Shown piece by piece: positions 60,079-64,000 of a stretch of DNA of 64,000 bases; the first letter of the stretch is position 1; every line of letters starts with the position of its first letter. The DNA comes from Balaenoptera acutorostrata. Its lineage: Eukaryota; Chordata; Mammalia; Artiodactyla; Balaenopteridae. The translations under genes and the position numbers were made by a program. The notes under the pieces were generated by a model. The model did not search any database and had not been told where the DNA came from. It was given only the letters and a program-made list of their open reading frames with translations. The DNA is taken from positions 28,852,236 to 28,916,235 of the forward strand of contig NC_080071.1 of NCBI RefSeq assembly GCF_949987535.1, written 5' to 3'.

Positions 60079-60720
60079 CCACACACACACACTGTATTTT
60101 ATTTTTACAAGAGATAGATAGACTGACACCAAGCATTGTACATGGATGACCACAACAAAAGCAACAATGATTGCAATTACCAAACATGAAACACACTTAT
60201 ACTATGTCATAACATTGACATTCAGTCCAGTAATCCTCCACTGTAACAGCTCCTTTACTTTGCAGTGAAAATTGATTTGTATATTCTTTTCCTCTGAGTC
60301 CTTGTGGGATTTTTTTTTTTTTTAATTCAGACAGAAAGTCACAAAAATTATACTCATCCTCATCAGTTCACTCAGTCCCATGTAATTAATTTCTTTTTTT
60401 TCATCTTGATCTTTTGTTAGCACTTTTATGAGTTCATCAGTTTTTCATTAGAGTTCTGAAAATGCTTATTCATTCAGTTCAGCAGTACAGTCGGTTACCA
60501 GAAACCTGTACTTGTCAGAGTCTTTTCCATGAATTTCTTGAAGATGAAACTCTTTTATAGGAACATATTTGCAAAATCATCAGAGTACACCCAGAACTGT
60601 CTGTAAATGACAAAAGACTTAAAAATGACCATGGTTAAAGATTTGATGAAAGTTCATAATAATGCAGTTGACAAGAAAATTAGTTATTTCTGAGATATAC
60701 ATTTTAAAGTAATAACTAGG
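60079..60720 (-). pseudogene. Candidate retrocopy 3' end, gene not identified
   Basis: On the minus strand the segment ends in an A-rich tail with AAATAAATAAAT repeats (60,048-60,078), preceded by a (GT)n stretch. An AATAAA signal (reversed TTTATT at 60,098-60,103) lies about 20 bases upstream of the tail, the normal spacing. Further upstream a short frame containing DKYRFLVTDCTAELNE ends in a stop (about 60,460-60,530), followed by a UTR-like stretch. This is what the end of a processed mRNA copy looks like. I do not recognise the gene; a TSD was not found and the 5' limit is a guess. It could also be unrelated sequence next to a tail. Confidence 0.35.
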
Positions 60721-60750
60721 ATTATTACTTATAACATTATACCAGAACAT

Positions 60751-61062
60751 ATAAGATTTTTAGACGTTTCCTGTAATGTCTGAAACATTTATATTAACAT
60801 ATTTCCATACATATTTCCATACAAATACAAATATAAGATTTTTAGAAATTTCATGTAATGTCTGAAACATTTATATTAACATATTTCCATACATATTTCC
60901 ATACAAATACAAATATAAGATTTTTAGAAATTTCATGTAATGTCTGAAACATTTATATTAACATATTTCCATACATATTTCCATACAAATACAAATATAA
61001 GATTTTTAGAAATTTCATGTAATGTCTGAAACATTTATATTAACATATTTCCATACAAATAA
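60751..61062. repeat. 82-bp minisatellite, about 3.8 copies
   Basis: Units start at 60,751, 60,833, 60,915 and 60,997 (ataagatttttaga...). Copies 2 to 4 are nearly identical over shared bases; copy 1 differs at a few sites (acgtttcc against aaatttca). The last copy lacks the second 'catatttccata' and runs into single-copy sequence. Each unit contains the internal doublet 'catatttccatacatatttccatac'. Confidence 0.97.
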
Positions 61063-61089
61063 CCCAATGAAAGTTTAGTATTAGTTGTT

Positions 61090-64000
61090 TTGTTTGTTTT
61101 TTTATACTGCAGGTTCTTATTAGGCATCAGTTTTATACACATCAGTGTATACATGTCAATCCCAATCGCCCAATTCAGCACACCACCATCCCCACCTCAT
61201 CGCAGTTTTCCCCCCTTGGTGTCCATATGTCCATTCTCTACATCTGTGTCTCAACTTCTGCCCTGCAAACTGGCTCATCTGTACCATTTTTCTACGTTCC
61301 ACATACATGCATTAACATACGATATTTGTTTTTCTCTTTCTGACTTACTTCACTCTGTATGACAGTCTCTAGATCCATCCACTTCTCAACAAATGACTCA
61401 ATTTCGTTCCTTTTTATGGCTGAATAATATTCCATCGTATATATGTACCACAACTTCTTTATCCATTCGTCTGTTGATGGGCATTTAGGTTGCTTCCATG
61501 ACCTGGCTATTGTAAATAGTGCTGCAATGAACATTCGGGTGCACGTGTCTTTTTGAATTACGGTTTTCTCTGGGTATATGCCCAGTAGTGGGATTGCTGG
61601 GTCATATGGTAATTCTATTTTTAGTTTTTTAAGGAACCTCCATATTGTTCTCCATAGTGGCTGTATCAATTTACATTCCCACCAACAGTGCAAGAGGGTT
61701 CCCTTTTCTCCACACCCTCTCCAGCATTTGTTGTTTGTAGATTTTCTGATGATGCCCATTCTAACAGGAGTGAGGTGATACCTCATTGTAGTTTTGATTT
61801 GCATTTCTCTAATAATTAGTGATGTTGAGCATCTTTTCATGTGCTTCGTGGCCGTCTGTATGTCTTCTTTGGAGAAATGTCTATTTAGGTCTTCTGCCCA
61901 TTTTTGGATTGGGGTGTTTGTTTCTTTGATATTGAGCTGAATGAGCTGTTTATATATTTTGGAGATTAATCCTTTGTCCGTTGATTCATTTGCAAATATT
62001 TTCTCCCATTCTGAGGGTTGTCTTTTCGTCTTGTTTATGGTTTCCTTTGCTGTGCAAAAGCTTTGAAGTTTCATTAGGTCCCACTTGTTTATTTTTGTTT
62101 TTATTTCCATTACTCTAGGAGGTGGATCGAAAAAGATCTTGCTGTGATTTATGTCAAAGAGTGTTCTTCCTATGTTTTCCTCTAAGAGTTTTATAGTGTC
62201 TAGTCTTATATTTAGGTCTCTAATCCATTTTGAGTTTATTTTTGTGTATGGTGTTAGGGAGTATTCTAATTTCATTCTTTTACATGTGGCTGTCCAGTTT
62301 TCCCAGCACGACTTATTGAAGAGACTGTCTTTTCTCCATTGTATATCTTTGCCTCCTTTGTCATAGATTAGTTGACCATAGGTGCGTGGGTTAATCTCTG
62401 GGCTTTCTATCTTGTTCCATTGATCTATGTTTCTGTTTTTGTGCCAGTACCATATTGTCTTGATTACTGTAGTTTTGTAGTATAGTCTGAAGTCAGGGAG
62501 TCTGATTCCTCCAGCTCCATTTTTTTGCCTCAAGACTGCTTTGGCTATTCGGGGTCTTTTGTGTCTCCATACAAATTTTAAGATGATTTGTTCTAGCTCC
62601 GTAAAAAATGCCATTGGTAATTTGATAGGGATTGCATTGAATCTGTAGAGTGCTTTGGGTAGTATACTCATTTTCACAATGTTGATTCTTCCAATCCAAG
62701 AACATGGTATATCTCTCCATCTGTTGGTATCATCTTTAATTTCTTTCATCAGTGTCTTATAGTTTTCTGCATACAGGTCTTTTGTCTCCCTAGGTAGGTT
62801 TATTCCTAGGTATTTTATTCTTTTTGTTGCAATGGTAAATGGGAGTGTTTCCATAATTTCTCTTTCAGATTTTTCATCATTAGTGTATAGGAATGCAAGA
62901 GATTTCTGTGCATTAATTTTGTAACCTGCAACTTTACCATATTCATTAATTAGCTCTAGCAGTTTTCTGGTGGCAGTTTTAGGATTCTCTATGTATAGTA
63001 TCATGTCATCCGCAAACAGTGACAGTTTTACTTCTTCTTTTCCAATTTGTATTCCTTTTATTTCTTTTTCTTCTCTGATTGCCGTGGCTAGGACTTCCAG
63101 AACTATGTTGAATAATAGTGGTGAGAGTGGACATCCTTGTCTCGTTCCTGATCTTAGAGGAAATGCTTTCAGTTTTTCACCATTGAGAATGATGTTTGCT
63201 GTGGGTTTGTCATATATGGCCTTTATTATGTTGAGGTAGGTTCCCTCTATGCCCACTTTCTGGAGAGTTTTTATCATAAATGGGTGTTGAATTTTGTCAA
63301 AAGCTTTTTCTGCATCTATTGAGATGATCATATGGTTTTTATTCTTCAATTTGTTAATATGGTGTATCACATTGATAGATTTGCGTATATTGAAGAATCC
63401 TTGCATCCCTGGGATAAATCCCACTTGATTGTGGTGTATGATCCTTTTAATGTGTTGTTGGATTCTGTTTGCTAGTATTTTGTTGAGGATTTTTGCATCT
63501 ATATTCATCAGTGATATTGGTCTGTAATTTTCTTTTTTTGTAGTGTCTTTGTCTGGTTTTGGTATCAGGGTGATGGTGGCCTCATAGAATGAGTTTGGGA
63601 GAGTTCCTTCCTCTGCAATTTTTTGGAAGAGTTTGAGAAGGATGGGTGTTAGCTCTTCTCTAAATGTTTGATAGAATTCACCTGTGAAGCCATCTGGTCC
63701 TGGACTTTTGTTTGTTGGAAGATTTTTAATCACAGTTTCAATTTCATTACTTGTGATTGGTCTGTTGATATTTTCTGTTTCTTCCTGGTTCAGTCTTGGA
63801 AGGTTATACCTTTCTAAGAATTTGTCCATTTCTTCCAGGTTGTCCATTTTATTGGCATAGAGTTGCTTGTAGTAGTCTCTTAGGATGTTTTGTATTTCTG
63901 CGGTGTCTGTTGTAACTTCTCCTTTTTCATTTCTGATTTTATTGATTTGAGTCCTCTCCCTCTTTTTCTTGATGAGTCTGGCTAATGGCTTATCAATTTT
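61090..64000 (-). mobile_element. Cetacean-type L1 LINE, reverse strand, runs off window
   Basis: 3' part of a well preserved L1: A-rich tail (T-rich at 61,087-61,103), 3' UTR (61,104-61,291) and ORF2 from 61,292 to the edge without a stop. Closest relative in the window is the L1 at 45,664-50,702, in opposite orientation. The 5' half, including the endonuclease, ORF1 and promoter, lies beyond the window. Confidence 0.95.
61292..64000 (-). CDS. L1 ORF2 protein, reverse transcriptase and C-terminal part (partial, open)
   Basis: An open frame of 902 codons enters at the window edge (64,000) and ends with TAG at 61,294-61,292. The methionine at 63,847 is internal; the frame is open above it. 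The visible part equals roughly the last 70% of the usual 1,275-residue ORF2p. It shows the L1 reverse transcriptase blocks in order: [66 protein letters not shown] and the catalytic FADDM (63,003-63,017). It also has the C-terminal CX3CX7HX4C motif (61,673-61,726). ORF2p nicks target DNA and primes reverse transcription of L1 RNA there; the nicking domain lies outside the window. Lack of any stop or shift over 2.7 kb contrasts with the other copies and suggests recent insertion. Whether ORF1 and the endonuclease are intact cannot be seen. Confidence 0.92.
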   Translation of the reverse strand, partial: KIDKPLARLIKKKRERTQINKIRNEKGEVTTDTAEIQNILRDYYKQLYANKMDNLEEMDKFLERYNLPRLNQEETENINRPITSNEIETVIKNLPTNKSPGPDGFTGEFYQTFREELTPILLKLFQKIAEEGTLPNSFYEATITLIPKPDKDTTKKENYRPISLMNIDAKILNKILANRIQQHIKRIIHHNQVGFIPGMQGFFNIRKSINVIHHINKLKNKNHMIISIDAEKAFDKIQHPFMIKTLQKVGIEGTYLNIIKAIYDKPTANIILNGEKLKAFPLRSGTRQGCPLSPLLFNIVLEVLATAIREEKEIKGIQIGKEEVKLSLFADDMILYIENPKTATRKLLELINEYGKVAGYKINAQKSLAFLYTNDEKSEREIMETLPFTIATKRIKYLGINLPRETKDLYAENYKTLMKEIKDDTNRWRDIPCSWIGRINIVKMSILPKALYRFNAIPIKLPMAFFTELEQIILKFVWRHKRPRIAKAVLRQKNGAGGIRLPDFRLYYKTTVIKTIWYWHKNRNIDQWNKIESPEINPRTYGQLIYDKGGKDIQWRKDSLFNKSCWENWTATCKRMKLEYSLTPYTKINSKWIRDLNIRLDTIKLLEENIGRTLFDINHSKIFFDPPPRVMEIKTKINKWDLMKLQSFCTAKETINKTKRQPSEWEKIFANESTDKGLISKIYKQLIQLNIKETNTPIQKWAEDLNRHFSKEDIQTATKHMKRCSTSLIIREMQIKTTMRYHLTPVRMGIIRKSTNNKCWRGCGEKGTLLHCWWECKLIQPLWRTIWRFLKKLKIELPYDPAIPLLGIYPEKTVIQKDTCTRMFIAALFTIARSWKQPKCPSTDEWIKKLWYIYTMEYYSAIKRNEIESFVEKWMDLETVIQSEVSQKEKNKYRMLMHVCGT

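Noticed and set aside
60751..61062. CRISPR-like array
   Set aside because: The 82-bp units follow one another without unique spacers, in mammalian DNA; it is a minisatellite.

Overview
This is mammalian nuclear DNA, almost certainly from a cetacean (whale or dolphin). Two things point there. Several SINEs are tRNA-derived elements of the CHR type, with an end reading 'cttccctggtgg' and a B box 'ggttcgagcc', known from cetaceans, hippos and ruminants. The young L1 LINEs are of the kind seen in whales, and I saw no ruminant BovB or Bov-tA element. No single-copy host gene with exons, and no rRNA, tRNA or CRISPR array, can be supported. The window reads as an AT-rich intergenic (or deep intronic) region built by layers of transposon insertion.

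Layout. 0.2-1.3 kb: old L1 3' fragments. 3.0-12.6 kb: an old plus-strand L1 (5' UTR, ORF1, 3' end) split inside ORF1 by a full-length minus-strand L1 (4,410-10,410) with an exact 11-bp target-site duplication (TSD). That L1 was then hit by a SINE (5,778-6,091) with an exact 17-bp TSD. 14.1-15.1 kb: a MIR-like piece and a long ancient repeat. 17.2-18.7 kb: old and younger minus-strand L1 3' ends. 18.8-21.4 kb: three SINEs, two with exact TSDs. 21.8-22.3 kb: a decayed C2H2 zinc-finger pseudogene. 22.9-23.6 kb: an L2. 23.6-31.8 kb: mostly unassigned sequence with small ancient transposons. 34.0-35.1 kb: two head-to-tail L1 3' ends inside one 18-bp TSD. 35.6 kb: a SINE. 36.3 kb: a MER5-like element. 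41.9-43.2 kb: a minus-strand endogenous retrovirus remnant (LTR plus a fragment ending in a membrane segment). 43.3-44.7 kb: an old L1 carrying an MLT1-type LTR. 45.7-50.7 kb: a nearly full-length but broken plus-strand L1. 50.7-60 kb: mostly unassigned, with L2 pieces and a second MLT1-type LTR. 60.1-60.7 kb: a possible minus-strand retrocopy 3' end. 60.75-61.06 kb: an 82-bp minisatellite. 61.1 kb to the edge: a minus-strand L1 whose ORF2 is open for 902 codons and runs off the window.

The functional story is that of L1 and its passengers. L1 ORF2 proteins (endonuclease plus reverse transcriptase) copied L1 RNAs and, in trans, the SINEs and perhaps the retrocopy, leaving poly-A tails and TSDs. 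The right-edge L1 is the only copy here whose visible ORF2 is undamaged. Short tandem duplications (16-84 bp) punctuate the unassigned parts. I found no convincing previously undescribed gene system. The most informative structures are the three-layer nest at 3-12.6 kb, the tandem L1 tails at 34-35 kb, and the open ORF2 at the right edge.
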